Assembly: GCA_001580565.1 (NCBI GenBank) | Contig: LRBF01000273.1 | Location: forward strand, 1 to 64,000 | Length of the DNA: 64,000 bases | Origin: Caballeronia megalochromosomata | GTDB taxonomy: Bacteria; Pseudomonadota; Gammaproteobacteria; Burkholderiales; Burkholderiaceae | Direction: 5' to 3' | Shown: in pieces, positions 63,134 to 64,000 of the stretch | Layout: each line of letters begins with the position of its first letter | Numbering within the stretch: position 1 is the stretch's first letter | The notes under the pieces: model-generated | What the model saw: only the letters and a program-made list of their open reading frames with translations | The model's database searches: none | What the model was told of the DNA's origin: nothing | Program-made: the position numbers and the translations under genes

Positions 63134-64000
63134 TCACGAAGACTCCAGCTTCATCCTCTGCAACTTGTTGTAAAGCGTCTTGGGACTGATCCCAAGCAAC
63201 GTCGCCGCACGATGCCGCGTGCCACCGACCGCTTCGAGCGTCGCACGAATCAGCATATCCTCGACATCCGCGAGCGCGGTACCCACGGTCACCTGCACGC
63301 TGCTGCCATTCAAACCGCGCCCACCGAGCCCGCCGGGCTCATCAACGCGCAGGGTTTCGATCGTCTCCCCCGACGCGTGATAAGCACGCCTCACACGATC
63401 GCGCATCTCGCGCACATTGCCAGGCCATTCACTGGCGATGCACTCGCGAATGAACGCCGGACTGATGCGCTTCGGCGACCCGCTCGTGATCCCGGCGATG
63501 TGATTCTCGCGATTGAGTTCGTCGACGAGCGTCTGCGCGATCAGCGCGATGTCGTCATCGCGATCGCGCAGCGGCGGCAACAGGATCGACGACGCCGACA
63601 GGCGCTGAAACAGATCCTCGCGCATCGCGCCGCTCGCCACGGCTTCGCGCATCGGCAGGCGGGACGCGGCGATCAGCCGGAAGTCCGTCATGATGCGGTT
63701 GCTGCCGCCCACGCGCATGAAGGTCTGCGAATCGAGCGCGCGCAAGAGCGCTTCCTGCTGCGCGGGAGGCAGCGAATCGATCTGGTCGAGGAACAGCGTG
63801 CCGCCGCCCGCCTGTTCGAGCAAGCCGGGCTCGCGGTTCTCCGCGCCCGCGAACGCGTTGCGCTCGTGGCCGAAGAGGATGCTTTCCATCGAACGCGACG
63901 AGCCGTCGCCGTTGCGGCTTGCGGAGCAATCGAAGGTGACGAATGGGCCCTTGCGCCGGCGGCTCAGTTGGTGAATCGTGCGCGCCGCCATCTTCTTGCC
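63134..64000 (-). CDS. Fis-type AAA+ regulator with altered Walker B and GAFTGA motifs (5' end outside the window)
   Basis: The visible 289 codons start inside Walker A (GKKMAARTIH, as in GKE-A-IH of enhancer-binding proteins). The sigma-54 contact loop, normally GAFTGA, reads NAFAGA (63842-63859). Walker B reads TLFLDQIDSLP, with Gln replacing the catalytic Glu (63782-63784). The arginine-finger region MREDLFQRL and WPGNVREM are intact, and a Fis-type helix-turn-helix (RAATLLGISPKTLYNKLQ) ends the protein. The fold is therefore an enhancer-binding protein, but ATP hydrolysis and sigma-54 activation are doubtful. It could work with another sigma factor, as a repressor, or in a mixed oligomer. 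The input domain is outside the window. Confidence 0.85.
   Translation of the reverse strand, partial: GKKMAARTIHQLSRRRKGPFVTFDCSASRNGDGSSRSMESILFGHERNAFAGAENREPGLLEQAGGGTLFLDQIDSLPPAQQEALLRALDSQTFMRVGGSNRIMTDFRLIAASRLPMREAVASGAMREDLFQRLSASSILLPPLRDRDDDIALIAQTLVDELNRENHIAGITSGSPKRISPAFIRECIASEWPGNVREMRDRVRRAYHASGETIETLRVDEPGGLGGRGLNGSSVQVTVGTALADVEDMLIRATLEAVGGTRHRAATLLGISPKTLYNKLQRMKLESS

Overview
The window is high-GC, gene-dense chromosomal DNA from a betaproteobacterium of the Burkholderiaceae. The lepA-lepB-rnc-era-recO-pdxJ-acpS-nagZ run, the yceD-rpmF-plsX-fabHDG-acpP-fabF run, the rpoE-rseA-rseB-mucD run and the long Burkholderia-type forms of RNase E, RNase III and thymidylate synthase all point there. 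A large non-coding inverted repeat of a kind I recall from Paraburkholderia and Caballeronia genomes makes one of those genera most likely. That genus call is inference; nothing here was searched against a database.

Layout. 1-5 kb: the 3' end of a Fis-type AAA+ regulator, thyA, a secreted FecR/DUF6600-like protein, an ArsR-type repressor and a tiny lipoprotein. 5-12 kb: a hotdog thioesterase, a Phd/VapC toxin-antitoxin pair with a striking 44-bp palindromic operator, fumC, a phospholipase D/cardiolipin synthase lipoprotein, a candidate small RNA, a MATE exporter and an S4 RNA-binding protein. 12-19 kb: two small secreted Lys/Ala-rich proteins, a UvrD/Rep helicase, an unrecognised protein, azlDC with an AraC regulator, creA and a 24-residue membrane protein. 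19-23 kb: lldR-lutABC, with a clear operator and promoter, then two identical tRNA-Asn genes and fdxA. 23-30 kb: pncB, then an operon of a second LUD-domain protein, an ion antiporter, a 2-hydroxyacid dehydrogenase and rmuC, then a GNAT acetyltransferase with a small membrane protein. 30-34 kb: moaA-mobA-moeA for molybdenum cofactor. 34-43 kb: rne and a 0.9-kb leader, divergent from rluC, a HAD phosphatase, a Rieske protein and an S49 peptidase; then a tetrapyrrole-methylase-family protein and maf.

42-62 kb is housekeeping: yceD-rpmF, phospholipid and fatty-acid synthesis (plsX, fabH, fabD, fabG, acpP, fabF), a YgfX-like membrane protein, the sigma-E envelope-stress system (rpoE, rseA, rseB, mucD), a thioredoxin-fold protein, lepA, lepB, rnc, era, recO, pdxJ, acpS and nagZ. 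The last 1.5 kb holds a ~0.62-kb imperfect palindrome filling the gap between nagZ and a convergent AAA+ regulator. In that regulator the Walker B Glu and the sigma-54 contact loop are both altered.

Most of the window is conserved core genome. I found no integrase, phage, IS element or CRISPR array. The accessory-looking parts are the toxin-antitoxin cassette, the non-coding palindrome and perhaps the small secreted proteins. The strongest novelty candidates are the palindromic element (62.5-63.1 kb), the degenerate AAA+ regulator beside it, and the anti-Shine-Dalgarno-loop small RNA at 9.8-9.9 kb.
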